NCBI GenBank assembly: GCA_030272155.1
Contig: CP126204.1
Span: forward strand, 2,905,501 to 2,969,500
DNA: 64,000 nucleotides
From: Tetradesmus obliquus
Lineage: Eukaryota; Chlorophyta; Chlorophyceae; Sphaeropleales; Scenedesmaceae
Direction: 5' to 3'
Shown here: in pieces, positions 25,201 to 37,455 of the stretch
Numbering within the stretch: position 1 is the first letter of the stretch
Layout: each line of letters starts with the position of its first letter
Program-made: the position numbers and the translations under genes
The notes under the pieces: model-generated
The model's database searches: none
What the model was told of the DNA's origin: nothing
The model's input: the letters and a program-made list of their open reading frames with translations, nothing else

Positions 25201-27917
25201 ACCTGGGCAAGCTGCTGACGGACACGGGCTTCAGGTGCGTCTATTTTGTTCTGTAGGTTTTTGAGGGGTGGTTTTTTTGTCTGGGTTATCTTGGAGCCAC
25301 AGCAGCAGGTGGAGAACTACCTGGGCAAGCTGCTGACAGACATGGGCTTCAGGTGCGCTGCAAGGCTCTGTACGAGGCTTCATAGGAGGGTTTGTGTGTG
25401 GGGGGGGGGGGGAGGAGGCACAGCAGCAGGTGGAGAGCTGCATGGGCAAGCTGCTGACAGGTACAGGCTTCAGGTGCAACGAAGGGGGTCTGCGGAGGGG
25501 TGTTGTATTCTTGCGTTGTTTCAAGTTCTGTTGAACTGTGTTTTGACTGCGTTGACTGTCTGTGTGCTTGTGTCTGCTGTTGCCACTGCTTGTTTTGTAT
25601 GCGCTGGTACATCATGCTGCTTACACTGCCTGGTCATATGTACTGCTGCTGACATACATATGTGCTGCTGGCTTTCTTCTCGTTGTCCCTCTGCTCGCGC
25701 GAGGGCATCAAGCTGTGTCGAGCGCCGCTACCTCTGCTTGTGCTGCTGCTGACGTGCATGTTCCGTGTTCGTTCTGCCACACCTGCAGGCGCGAGTACAT
25801 CAAGCTGTGGTCGGAGCAGCGCCGCTACCTGGTCAGCGAGCTGCTGCCAGACAGCGGCGCCCCAGAGCCCAAGCCAGCAGCAGCAGCAGGCAAGGCCGGC
25901 GACAAGGGCAAGGGCAAGCCAGCAGCACCCCTGGTGCCGCAGGGCGCCATGAAGGCGCAGGCCATCATTGCGGCTGCGCTGGCTGAGGCTGATGCTGCTG
26001 TGGCGGCAAAGCGGCTGGCGGAGCCGCAGGCGCCGGTGCAGGAGGAGCACAGCGAGCATGAGGAGGAGGCGGAGGAGGAGGCAGCGGCACCCGCAGCGCC
26101 TGCAGGTGAGTTTGGAAGCTTGGTGATATGTTGTTGATGCGCTTTTGATTTTGGATGGTGGCGCACAGCGAGCATGAGGAGGAGGCAGAGGAGGAGGCAG
26201 CGGCTCCTGCAGCGCCTGCAGTTTGGTTAAAGCGTGATGTGTATTGTCGTGTAGTTTTTGTTTCTGAGTCGATGATGGCGCACAGCGAGCATGAGGAGGA
26301 GGCAGCGGCCCCTGCAGCGCCCGCAGGTGGGTTGAAAGCGTGGTGTGTATTGTCATGTAGTTAAGTTGTTCTACGTCGATGATGGCACGCAGCTAGCCGG
26401 GGGCGGTGGAGGAGGCCACGGCCCCTGCAGCGCCTGCAGATGGGTTTTATTCAGGATTTGGGGTGTGTTTTGTTGGTCTATTGGTTTAAACCCAACCCCT
26501 TGCGCAGCAGGGGCGGGAATAGGTAGGCGCCGTAGTTCACTGCTTATCTGCACTGCGCATCATGGCGCAGTGCTCATCATGGCGCAACTGATACGCTGGT
26601 GGCCAGCAGCGCCAAGGTGCCGTGCGTTATGACATACAGTGCGCTTTCGCACCGTGCTGACTCATCTGCTGTGCCTGCTTCTCTGCATGCAGTGCGCATC
26701 GTGCCTGGCATCATTGACGAGCTGGTCGCCAGCAGCGCCAAGGCGGCGCGCATTATGTCATAACATGCGTCTTCGCACTGTGCTGACTCATCTGCTGTGC
26801 CTGCTTTGCTCCATGCAGTGCGCATCGTGCCCGGCATCACTGACGAGCTGGTGGCCAGCAGCGCCAAGGCGGCGTGCATCATGCATACCGTGCGTCTTAG
26901 CACTGTGCTGACTCGTCTGCTGTGCCTGCTTTGCTCCATGCAGTGCGCATCGTGCCTGGCATCACTGACGAGCTGGTCGCCAGCAGCGCCAAGGCGGCGC
27001 GCGCGCACGCCAAGCCCGCAGCAGACAAGTACAAGGCCGTGGCTGAGCTGCCGGAGGTGCCCGACTACGAGTACATCATGCCACCCCCTAAGGAGGTGTC
27101 AGCAGAGACAATGAGCAAGGAGGAGCTCAAGGTGCGCTGCTGTGTGGCTGCTCCCTTTCTGAAATGCGTGGGTGTGCACCGTTTTGTGCAGTACTGCATC
27201 GGTTGGGGGCTGACGTGTGCCAGGAATTGAAGTCGTGAACAATCAAGGAGCGCCACACTTGATTGTATGTCATACCAGACATGTTGCCTGGCAATGCTGG
27301 GTGTGCAGAAGCCATGCACGCCACCAGCAGCAGGAGGCCCAGATGCCCTTCTGAGATCAGGACATACTGCTCGATATTCCCGGCAACCACTGCATGTGAT
27401 GTACTCTTCCTCCCACTTTCTGCTGTCGCCACTGCTGCTGCTGCTGCAGGCGCGCGTGCGCGAGGAGCAGCGCCAGAAGGCCGCAGAGGCTGAGCTGCGC
27501 AAGAAGCGCCGCCAGGAGCAGCAGGTCAAGAAGGCAGCAGCAGCCAAGCAGAAGGCCGCAGAGCAGGCCGCCGCAGCAGCGTCAGCACCCCCAGTGGTTG
27601 CCGCCGGCCGTGTGGCTGCTGCACCTGTTGCGGATGAGATTGAGGGCGCATCTGGCACAGATGGCGAGAACGAGGCAGCTGAGGATGTGGCCGCAGTGCA
27701 GCAGCAGCAGCAGGTGAAGCAGCGCAAGGCCGACAACAAGCACCTGCCGGCGAAGGCAAAGCAGCAGCTGGCGGCAGCGGGGCGCAAGCCGATGCCCATG
27801 CCTAAGAAGGCTGCCAAGGTGCAGAAGTGGCACCAGCAGTACGCCACGGAGCTGGCCATTGCTGGCGTGGCGCTGCTGATGCTGGTGCTCATGCTGCTGT
27901 GGTTCACCACCAAGTAA
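22299..27917 (+). CDS. Proton-pump-interactor-like (PPI1 family) tail-anchored coiled-coil protein
   Basis: Eight exons join in frame: 22299-22544, 22839-22970, 23799-24047, 24475-24597, 25023-25234, 25789-26105, 26944-27131 and 27450-27917, giving 644 aa (Arabidopsis PPI1 is of similar size). The start is the first ATG; a GTG nine bases upstream is only an open-frame artefact. Recognition rests on the family block in exon 3, where EEELDLRIAEMEHSIQHD and PLNTEKQYVRNIAKL match plant proton-pump interactors, and on the following charged coiled coil. An Ala/Glu-rich acidic linker follows (about residues 340-430), then a Lys/Arg-rich coil. A single membrane segment lies at about residues 622-641, two residues from the end, so a tail anchor in ER or plasma membrane is likely. 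In plants the family binds the plasma-membrane H+-ATPase; the algal role is inference. Confidence 0.82.
23389..23880 (+). repeat. 138-bp exon-echo array before exon 3 of the interactor-like gene
   Basis: Copies of the exon start, a QEMKSGRQGLECRTEEE segment, begin at about 23389 (diverged), 23523, 23661 and the functional 23799. The last two intervals are exactly 138 bp. The 23523 and 23661 copies follow a CAG acceptor and end at a TGA soon after the shared part. Confidence 0.88.
24890..25480 (+). repeat. Echoes on both sides of exon 25023-25234
   Basis: The exon start (DLESTKRD) is echoed at about 24895-24960. The exon end (VENYLGKLLTDTGF) is echoed with a usable-looking GT donor at about 25296-25353 and again, more diverged, at about 25421-25473. 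A 12-base G run lies at about 25400. Confidence 0.82.
26030..26445 (+). repeat. Echoes of the acidic exon end (exon 25789-26105)
   Basis: The HSEHEEEAEEEAAAP segment and its CCTGCAG end recur at about 26164-26221, 26281-26326 and, eroded, 26390-26439. All lie downstream of the real exon; the 26281 copy retains a GT donor. Confidence 0.8.
26693..27005 (+). repeat. 125/126-bp exon-echo array before exon 7 of the interactor-like gene
   Basis: Copies start at 26693, 26819 and 26944, after CATGCAG. They encode VRIVPGITDELVASS variants. Only the third continues to the donor at 27132. The first runs into TAA after about 22 codons. Confidence 0.88.
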
Positions 27918-29310
27918 GGTGGCGTGGCGGCACACTGAGCAGCGAGCGCGGCTGGTGGCGGGTGTTGCGTGACCTGTATGCCTGCGGGAAGCTGTGCGCC
28001 ATGCGGCCATGTAGTAACTGTGGGGAACATTGTGGAAGAAAGGGGTTGTGATTAAGTGGGGAAGTTGCAGTGCGGGTGCTCTGCGGCAGCAGTAGGCCCT
28101 TGTGTTATGCGGACAAAAAACTGACGCTTGCGGTGCTGCCGTAGGCTGACAGAGGTTCGGATCAAGCAAATCACGTGGCAGCAGGATACGCTCCTGTATC
28201 GTACAGGAGACTGGGCATTGTTGCTCGTTGGCTGCTGCTTTCTATACTACAGGCAGGTTTGTTAGGCTCCATTGGTTTTGTCACATGCTGTTTCAGCTTT
28301 AGCAGGCGTGTGCTTGTTGCTCGACTGTGATTCTGCGCGCTGAACGCATCATTCTTTTGTGTTGCTTGCTTTGCCTCCTCTCTCTGTCACCCGCCGCGCT
28401 GTCAGGTTTTGTGTTTTTCCGGGCTGTGTGAGGATTGGTGTGCCACATGTACATCACCATCTCTTTCCTTCGAATGGATTTGGATTGCAAATGCAACACG
28501 CATCACAGGCTGGGCATGGCAGCAGCATTGATGTGTGGGTGCAGGACTGCCGCATGCTGCCTGGCTGCTTCGTTGGCAGGATGGCCTTGTGTAACAACAG
28601 TGGCCCCAACAGCTGTGATGTTGCTGCAACAGCCGCACGTGTGTGCAGACTCTCAGAGCCATGAGTAGGAGTCGGCGCACTCTGCAGAGTCGGACGCAGC
28701 TTGCTGGCAAAAAGTGTCCAAAAACCAACCTCAGTAAATTGCCATGAGCTGCGTGCATGGTGATTGTTACACGACTGGAGCAGATGACAGGCTCAGCGTG
28801 CAACAGCCAAATCCACTGGGCATTTAGCTGCACAGTTCAATATCGCTAGACAGCACACCTGTCAAACTGCACCGTGCACAACCATTCATCCATGAAGGAC
28901 AAAACCCTGAGGATCCGCCCACATACAAAACCTTTCAAACGAGGCAAAGGCTTCACCATCATTGTCCACTCTTATCCCTAACAGTGTCTGGCACACCAAC
29001 AGCTCCCCACTTCCGCACGCTGCAGCACAGCACTGGGTATCTAGACTGCAACCGCCGTTGAACAGCATGCTTTGGCATGGCATGGCTGCACAGCAGCTGC
29101 CATGGCTACTAGCTGTTGCCACAGGCCATGGCCTGGGTGACGACGCAAATGAAGCTAAACAGCTGGCACAACACCACACACCCCGGTCACGCTGGCAAGT
29201 GTGTCAATTAGCACTGCTGAATCAGCAGCCGACCGCAGCACAGCCACGTCCTGAAGACCTGCTGCACGTCTGCAGCTGGCGCACACATCCGATGAGGCTC
29301 AGCAAGACCC
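27918..29310. other. Convergent 3' flank region
   Basis: Between the stops of the interactor-like gene and the acidic-domain gene. A TGTAA on the + strand at 28590-28594 is a possible but distant polyadenylation signal. No exon recognised. Confidence 0.45.
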
Positions 29311-31404
29311 CTAGTAATGCGGCACCGGCCCGGCCCCTCTGCCGCCGCCCCTGCCACCCCCAACTGCCCCCACCCCAGCCTCCCCTCGGATATACCGCTT
29401 GCAGATGCCCATGATGTATGCGGGCAAGTTGCGCACGCCTGCCATGCTGTTGCCTCCCAGCTCATCTAGCACTGCCAGAGCATCATCATGCGGTAGCCGC
29501 TCCAATGTTGCTACAACGCCCTCGTCAAAGTGCTCCGCACGCAGCAGCGGCGCGTGGTCCCTGCGCAAGCAAACAGACACACAACAGGGACTGGATGACA
29601 CCATGGGAATTGTGATGAGGAGGCAGCCGCTCCAATGTTGCTGCAACGCCTTCATCAACGTGCTCCGCGCGCAGCAGCGGCGCGTGGTCCCTGCGCAAGC
29701 AAACAGACACACAACAGGGACTGGATGACACCATGGGAATTGTGATGAGGAGGCAACCGATCCAAGGTTGCTACAACGCCCTCGTCGAAGTGCTCCGCGC
29801 GCAGCAGAGGCGCATGGTCCCTGCGCAACCAGAAAACCACACAGCAAGTGTAAACGAAGTTGTTGGGCCGTCGTCTGGGGCAGCCGCTCCAGTGTTTGCC
29901 GCCGTCGCCGCCACCGTCACCATCAACATTGCCAACGTATCAGCCGTCGCCATCATACCAAACAACTTGATGGTGACTTGATCATATACATACAACCCTG
30001 ACATCAAAGTTGCAGCACACCGCGCACCTGCACAGCTCTTCTGCTTTGGCGCGCTGCGCAGGCGGCAGCAGACGTATGCCCGTGGCCCGCGAGGCGTGGC
30101 CGTCTTATAGCCGCCGCCATCACCGTCCCCGTAATCTCCGCCGCCATGCCAGCCGCCACCCAAAAGCCCCTCACCGCATTACGGTGTCTTGATGCAAACG
30201 CACCACCCAAAACCCAAACTGCAGCGCATCTCTCACCTGCACAGCTCCTCTGCTTTTGCGCGCTGCGCAGGCGGCAGCAGACGTATGCCTGGCGCGCGCG
30301 GCGTAGCAGTCCTATAACAGCCACCACTGTCATCTCCGCCGCCGTGCCAGCCACCACCCGAAAGTCTCAAACACCATCACATCAATTTGACGCAAACGCA
30401 CCACCCAAAACCCAAACTGCAGTGATTCTCATACCTGCACAGCTCCTCTGCTTTTGCGCGCTGCGCAGGCGGCAGCAGATGTATGCCCGGCGCGCGCGGC
30501 GTGGCCGTCCTATAGCCGCCGCCATCGCCATTACCATCATCGCCGCCGCCATGCCAGCCGCCGCCGCGGCCGCCGCCTGGTGGGCCGCGGCCCCTGCCCC
30601 TAAACCCTCCCCTGAAACCTCCTCCGCCGCGGCCGCCGTAGTGGTCATCACCCCCGCTGTCATACCTGCGTGGCAGGATTGATGTGCAGTGGAGCGACAG
30701 CAAGCATTTTGCTGTGAGAAAGGCTGCCTTCACAGAAGCCCGCTGGCAAAAGTGGCCTGGTGTTTTCAGAGTTATGGCCAGTAAACATACACAGCAAGAA
30801 GATCAAATGGAAGCCCCTGGTACCATCGAAGATGCCATGGCAATGTAACATAGTAACAATGACATGCATTTGAAAAGGGGCAGTGCCGTACCTGTCGTAG
30901 CCCCTGCCACCCTAGCCGCCCCTGCCCGGCGGCCCCTGATGGCCCAGGAGGTGCAGTGGCAATGCAACAAACAAAATGTGGCTAAAGTTGTTGATGTGTC
31001 CAGGCTTATCGCCGGTAAACATACACGTTGACATAACAAAAATGGACATGTCATTGTACAATGATGATAAAAACATCAAAAAGGAACAGTGTCCCACCTG
31101 TCGTAGCCCCTGCCCCCAAAGCCGGCCCAGCCCGGAGGCCCCTGGTGGCCCAGGAGGTGCCGTGGCAATGCAACACACAAAATGTGGCTAAAGTTGTTGA
31201 TGTGTCCAGGCTTATCGCCGGTAAACATACACGTGGACATAACAAAAAGGGACATGTCATTGTACAATGATGATAAAAACATCAAAAAGGAACAGTGTCC
31301 CACCTGTCATAGCCTCTGCCCCCATAGCCGGCCCTGCCCGGAGGCCCCTGGTGGCCTGGGGGGTGGCCCGGCAGGTGCCCCGGCACCACCTTGCGCACCA
31401 CAGA

Positions 31405-31449
<45 letters not shown>

Positions 31450-31821
31450 GTGGTGAGCATGGCAAAGACAGTGGCTCCAAGAGCAGCAAGCACACAGCCT
31501 GCAGCAGGGCGGATTCAGCGCATATGGTGTGTACAGCCGCTGCAGCAGTACAAGATGCACAAGACAATGCACACCAACCCATGCATGCGCGGCACAGCGG
31601 CTAACAGGTGTCAAATTTTAGTTTTGTTTGGTGTAGCAACAAGCCACGCATAAAAGGCCTCTTAGGCATCTCACCATGAAGTACGCGTTGATGTTGCGTA
31701 TCTGTGCGTGTGGGTTGAGCAGCGCCTGGCCTGCATCGTCAATGATGGCCAGTGCCTCGGGCGCAGGCAGCTCAGCCAGCACCTGCCACACCTTGTCATC
31801 AAGCATGCTGACCTGTGAGGT

Positions 31822-31882
<61 letters not shown>

Positions 31883-34800
31883 GTGTCAAACCTCACAATG
31901 CTTGAGGGCCGGCAGCTCAGCCAGCACCTGCCACACCTTGTCATCAAGCATGCTGACCTGCAGGGTGGATCAGCAGCAGCAGCAGCAGCAGCAGCACTAG
32001 AGGTTGAGTCAAAGTGGCGCTGCCCAAGCTGGCACCTGCCACTCGTGACCACGCATGCGCAGCATATTCATCCACCCGGCAGAACCGCCTCTCACATCAC
32101 CTCTACATCCATATCAGCTGCAGCAGCAATCACAGCTGCCACAGGCCCCTCTCACCAGTTCGTTGCCATCGTCCCACAGCTGATAATGACAACTGGCGCA
32201 GCACGCCACAGTTGCTTCTGCACGCAACAGTTGCTGCTGCAAACAGATATCGCTGCTAGAGGCAACAAGTCTTGCTGCCGCGGGCACCTGTTGCTTCCAA
32301 AAGCAACAGATCCGCAGCTGCGCCCGATTTTGCCGAACAACAACCTAATTGCCCATGACAAGGCAGGGTAAGGCCAACCCGCGCCTCTCACCAGTTCGTT
32401 GCCGTCGTCCCACAGCTGCTGCAGCTTCAGTGCCGGCGAGGGGTGCACAAACACAGCAAAGGGGCTCAGCCCGTGGAACTCGGCTGTCCTCACACCCAGC
32501 TGGCCTTGCTGCTACCCACCTGCCCTTGATGCTACCCATAGCTACAGCGAGCATTTGAGCAATGATGCTTTCAGGCAACGGCTCCCACAAAAAAGCACCA
32601 CCCTGATTCCCAATATTAGACATGATAAGGCCAACCCGCGCCTCTCACCAGCTCGTTGCCATCGTCCCACAGCTGCTGCAGCTTCAGTGCCGGTGAGGGG
32701 TGCACAAACACAGCAAAGGGGCTCAGGCCGTGGAACTCAGCTGTCCTCACTCCCAGCTGGCCCTGCTCAGTGCCGTACTGCTTGCGGCCGGCCGCCCATT
32801 CTGGCGGTACACCCGGCGGCGGCGCTGCTGCTGCTGCTGCTGCTGGGATAACTGCAGGCGCTGCCGCCTGCAGGCAAAGGAAGATGAAGATATAGGCATC
32901 AGGGTGCGTAGCAGATGCGATTCCGCGCCTTTTTGTTAGAATTGCACCCAGCCTGTATGTCACTGACAGCACTGCTTTGTTACGATGCCTGGGCTGACAC
33001 AGATTGGCCGACACCTGCCACCGCGTGCATGTCCCAGCCAGCCAGCCAGCTAGAAACTGCCAACACAACAACAGACATAACAACACTAACAGTGACAAGC
33101 CCCACCTGCACCGCGAAGCCGCCCCCAATAGCGCCGCCAATCACAGTAGCGCCTGGCGGCACCGGCGTCAGCATGCCCCCAGCCGACACAATGTACTGCT
33201 GCTGCACACCGCCCACACCAGCCGCCATGATCACAGTGCCAGGAGGCACCCCTGCCAGCCCACCAGGAGCCACCAGCTGCACCCCCGGCGGCTGTATCAG
33301 CCCACCACCCGCCAGCAGCGGCAGCCCATCAGCCGAAACAGGCCCCCCTGCTGCTAGTGCTGCTCCCCCCAGCAGCCCTATGCCGCCTGCTGCTGCATAC
33401 TGCTGCTGCTGCCGCGGCGGCGGCGGCGGCTGGTGATCGTCCTCGTATCTGTCATAACCGCCGTCATAACCGCCGCTGCGGCGGCTGCCTGGGTGATCTG
33501 CGCCGCCTAAACTTGGATATCCCGGGTAGCTGCGGGGTGTCGGGCCCCCTGCTGATGCTGCTGCGCTGCCGCTGCTGTAGCTGCCGCTCGGGGCTCCGTA
33601 CGGCCCACCGCTTGATCGGCTGTGGCTGCCTGGTGGTGGGCCGTAGCCGCGGGCGGCTGCTGTTGCTTCAGGGCCTGCTACTGACTTGACTGTGGATATG
33701 AACAGCGCGGAGGGGTTGCGCACCTCTGAAAAGTCATGGCCACCATACCTGCGCAATCACAATGTAGTTGAAGATTACATCACGGCACATCGTGAAAGGC
33801 CTTGATTTATAAATTTAACATCATTGAAAGCTCCTGGAATTACTCAAAGGCCAAGGTACATGCACAACTACGCACAATGCTTGACTAGGTGGCTGGCAGC
33901 TGTGGCCGAAACACACCGTGCATGCTGAGGCGCGCGCTGTGCAGCAGCAGGGTGGTGCATGGCTTTTGACAGCAAGCCGATTGCAGTGCGGTTTGTGCGA
34001 TGCCAGAGACGCGTAATCGTGTGCTCCCTTGACAACAGTCAAGAGCAGGGAGTCAGCTACATGCCTGGAACACAAACTACACAGTACAGCGCGACAAAAC
34101 AACCACCTCACACCGCTCCAGCACTGCAACGGCTGTTGCACAGCAGGCATCACACGAACTGCCAGAAATCACGTTATAACAGTGTGTGCAGCCGGCCGCA
34201 TACCTCTCCAGAACTGCAATGGCTGTTGCTGGGGGCAGGTTGGCCAGAGTGTCCATGCAGCCCTTATCAAGATCACCTCCCCTGATGGAGCCTGCAGGTC
34301 AAGGTAAGCAAACCAAGCAAACATTGTAGCACAGTAAGGGTTCACACTGATGACACATGAGCTGGTGCAGTCACCCACCTGCTGTTATGATCTGGTTGAG
34401 CTTTTGCTGCTGCTTTCATGGTAAATTGCTGCTGCTTTTCAGTTGCCATCAAGCACCTGCTGCAGTGACAAGCTGCTGCAGCCGCCCACTGCCTGTCATG
34501 AGCTTGTTCAGCTTCTGCTTTGAATATATGTTGCTATGCGCAAGCTGCTGTCATGTGTTGCTGCCGTCGCCCACCTGCTGTCATGAGCTGGTTCAGCTTC
34601 TGCTGCAGCTGTGTAGGTGAGACTGCTGCTGCTTTCTAGGTGCTGCTGAACGTATGCTGCTGTCATGAGCTGCTGCAGCCACCCACTGCCTATCATCAGC
34701 TGGGTAAGCTTCTGCTGCTGCTGCTGTCAACACGTCATATACTGTAGCGTCAGCTGCCGTTGACCATGACCTGGCGCAGCCACCCACCTGCTGTCATGAG

Positions 34801-37455
34801 CTGCTGCAGCCACCCACTGCCTGTCACGAGCTGGGTAAGCTTCTGCTGCTGTTGTTAACACGTCATATACTGTTGTTTCAGCTGCCGTTATGACCTGGCG
34901 CAGTCACCCACCTGCTGTCATGAGCTGGTTGAGCTTGGCCTGCACCTCTGGCTGCAGCTGCTGCTTGTTGGCCAGGTGGGCCTTGCGCTTCAGCGCGCCT
35001 GCAGCAGCAGCAGCAGCAGCAGCAGCGGCAGCGGAGGCGGTCTCAGCACAGATCAGCAAATGCACAGATTGGCAAATGACACACATTCCCTTGTGAGTTG
35101 TAACAGGTGCCGCGTGTTGCTGTGGTGTAAGCACTGCTGACGATGGTACGCTGATACATCACAATACAAGCACCCCTTGCCTTGAACGGGAACATGAAAA
35201 TGAAGCCGCACCTGCCAGGTAGGCGCGCCTGTTGCGCACTGTGCTGAAGTCGGCTTGGCTGTAAAACCCACAAAACCCCACAAACAAAATCCCACGCAAC
35301 AACAGCAGACAGCCTTCAAAGCCCGTGGTGACTGCAGGCTATAAAATCAAACCACATCTGCAGGGCAGGCGCGCCACGAGCAACCAATAGTGCACACACT
35401 TGCTGCAGCAGGCGGCCAGCAAACTGCATCAACAAACACTTGCAGAACAACCATTACAAAACAAGCCGCACCTGCCAGGTAGGCGCGCCTGTTGCGCACT
35501 GTGCTGAAGTCAGCCTGGCTGTAGTGCTCCAGGATCTCCAACGCTACAGCCGCATCAAACTTGCGCAGCTCAGCTACGTTGCGCTCATCCAGGTCCTCAG
35601 CTTGCAGCTGCAGCAGATAATGACATACATATTGTAATGGAACAGAACACGTGTGGCTGGTGCGCGTGTTAGGCTCGTCCTGTTCTTTGGCTTGCAGCTG
35701 CAGCAGCGCAACAGCAGCACAGACAAGCCAACCAGCACTGATGCAGCTGCTGCGCCAGCATGCAGTGTTTGTGTTCAGCATGCGCGTCAGTGAATCGGTT
35801 TGCGCAGCCACAAACCCTAGAAAGGCTGCGGTATTCAATCAAGTTGTGTCAGATGCTGATGCGACCAAGTCCTGTCGTTGAGGACATTCATGCAGCAGCT
35901 GTTATGCTGCACTGCACCAAGCGTTACGACACATCAATACATTGCAGTACTGTGACTTAGTTGTGACGTCAGCAACTTGTCCGAGGTTGCAGGAGCGCCA
36001 TTGTCAGCTTGCGCACACTGTGGCTGCCTGCAAGCGCGCTGCATGCTGACAATGAGCTTGCGATATGTGGTTGGGTCTTGCCAGTGCAAGCGTTTTCAAT
36101 TTGCATTGGAGGAAGGTGGGTACTGTGCATCGTATAAAGCCTCCAGCAAATATTTTTAAACATGCTCTTGATTGCTATCAATCATGATAATGTTTAAACA
36201 TTGTTTAACATTGTTCTGGCAGCTGTATACGATGCCCCAGCACGCATCTTGCCTCCCTTGCGCTTGGCAAAGGACTTATGTTGACATGTTGATGAGCGAG
36301 CAGAGCAGACATGTGTTGGTGACAGAAGTCACACTGCTGAACGCCAGTTTCGCAGCATAGTGCCATGTGCAGCAGCCCAGCAGCTGATCGAAGTGCACAG
36401 CATTACAGCATTACAGCAAGCAAGTAGAGCAAGTAAGCACGCAGCAGCTGCAGCAGCATGCACGCCAACCAGCAGTCGCTGTGCTGTCTATAACTTGAGC
36501 ACATTCTGGCAAACGTATGCTGGTGCTGCATGCGCACACATGCTTCAAGCAACGCAAGGCAGCAGCACCAACAGTTGCATGCCTCAGCTTGCCAAGGTGA
36601 TTCGCTGCTGCAGCTGTGTATGTGTGCTCGGTGTGTTTGACTCATGCGCTGCATTGCCAATACGATATGTTTGCTAAATGCCTAGATTATGTGTGATAGG
36701 TACCCAGACTGAAACTGCAAAGTGCTGCAGCATGCAGCAGCTGTGCTCTGGCATGCCTCAGGCTGCACAGCGCAGCCCTGAGCATGCCCAGCTGAACATG
36801 CAGTCAAAAGCAAACTTTGCCATCCAGACTATGTGATTGCTGCTGTTCTGACTTTCATTTGGTCGCTGGTGTCGAGAATCGTACGTGCCATGATGAACAG
36901 CGCAGTAGAGCGGGCCAACTGCTGTCATGTGTGCCGCATGTGACTGTGTCTTGCAGAATCCATGTCTGCCCTGCATGACGCAGGCAACTGCTACGCAGCA
37001 ATCAAGACATGCAAGTACGCAGGGAAAACCACTCTGAACCACCCCCAAACCCGCATGATGCAGCTGGAAGCAATCGAGCTGCGCCGCCGCTGCTGCTGCT
37101 GCTGCTGCCATGGCACTGCTGTGCTGATGACCGATGCTGCTTATCCAGGACAGCTGCTGCTATTCAATCGGCCTACCATTCCGTCGTCGAACATCGAACG
37201 AAGCTTGATTCGCACGGAGGGGTCCATAGATTCCAGAAAGTCTGCACATGTACAAAGACAGTAGCTCTGCATCAGCCGAGTCCCAGGCTGACCGAAGCGA
37301 GCGACATGCTGTCGGCACGACACGAGCGGTTGTGTTTGATCGATATGCATATCCAGGTGCGTTTGCCGGCGGTCACCTTCGATCCTGAACGACTTTGCAG
37401 GCCTGTCGTTTCCAGGGCCCAACCCTGCCTCGTGTGCAGTGCGTTTGCCATCCAT
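29311..37455 (-). CDS. Protein with four hnRNP-Q-type acidic domains and glycine-rich linkers, no RRM
   Basis: Eleven exons join in frame: 37377-37455, 37177-37241, 35472-35607, 34912-34998, 34204-34291, 33106-33748, 32649-32867, 31675-31812, 31304-31404, 30435-30665 and 29311-29560, giving 678 aa. Residues 27-92 match the N-terminal acidic domain of SYNCRIP/hnRNP Q, with LDERNVAELRKFDAAVALE followed by VRNRRAYL. The same helical pattern (L-DDG-, LD-, -L--LP---A--VL-, -VRN--AY-) recurs at about 113-175 (FSEVRNPSALF), 425-485 (IRNINAYF) and 585-655 (VRNLPAYIMG). Between them lie a long Gly/Pro/Ser/Tyr-rich segment (about 175-366) and RGG-like stretches (about 505-575). RNA binding through RGG regions is plausible, but no RRM motif is seen in any exon. 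The start is the first ATG in frame; an upstream GTG also lies in the open frame. Intron 2 is 1.6 kb. Confidence 0.75.
29440..29830 (-). repeat. 130-bp exon-echo array before the last exon of the acidic-domain gene
   Basis: On the - strand the exon start (RDHAPLLRAEHFDEG) occurs at 29820, 29690 and the functional 29560. Both intervals are exactly 130 bp. Each copy follows a GCGCAG or GTTGCGCAG acceptor. Confidence 0.9.
30020..30510 (-). repeat. Echoes of exon 30435-30665 end, 3 copies
   Basis: The LLPPAQRAKAEELCR segment at the end of exon 30435-30665 recurs at about 30234-30300 and 30026-30090. All lie on the intron side of the real exon, spaced about 205 bp. Confidence 0.82.
30890..31400 (-). 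repeat. About 210-bp echoes of exon 31304-31404 end, 3 copies
   Basis: The glycine-rich end (GPPGRAGYGGRGYDR, then a GTGGGAC donor) recurs at about 31094-31160 and, eroded, 30890-30960. The intron sequence between them is copied as well (for example around 30995-31080 and 31200-31285). Confidence 0.85.
31812..31960 (-). repeat. Acceptor-side echo of exon 31675-31812
   Basis: A second copy of the exon start (VSMLDDKVWQVLAELP) begins at 31958 on the - strand after CTGCAG, 146 bp from the real start. A CAG(+)/CTG(sense) run at about 31826-31881 lies between them. Confidence 0.82.
32150..32760 (-). repeat. Donor-side echoes of exon 32649-32867
   Basis: The FHGLSPFAVFVHPSPALKL segment and the following donor recur at about 32389-32500 (over 100 bp of high identity) and as a short piece at about 32150-32180. 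The long copy keeps GTGAGA. Confidence 0.85.
34365..34960 (-). repeat. Six echoes of the exon 34912-34998 end
   Basis: Short copies of the KLNQLMTAG segment with its GTGGGT donor appear at about 34375, 34567, 34685, 34790, 34811 and the real 34912. Units are irregular and heavily diverged, unlike the fixed-period arrays. Confidence 0.7.
35206..35710 (-). repeat. Echoes around exon 35472-35607
   Basis: The exon end (FSTVRNRRAYLAG plus donor) is echoed at about 35210-35265. The exon start (CTGCAGCTGCAAGC) is echoed at 35697, 90 bp from the real start. Confidence 0.78.

Noticed and set aside
36962-37264. 100-codon + strand frame beginning at an ATG
   Set aside because: No domain or splice support, and it overlaps a supported - strand exon.
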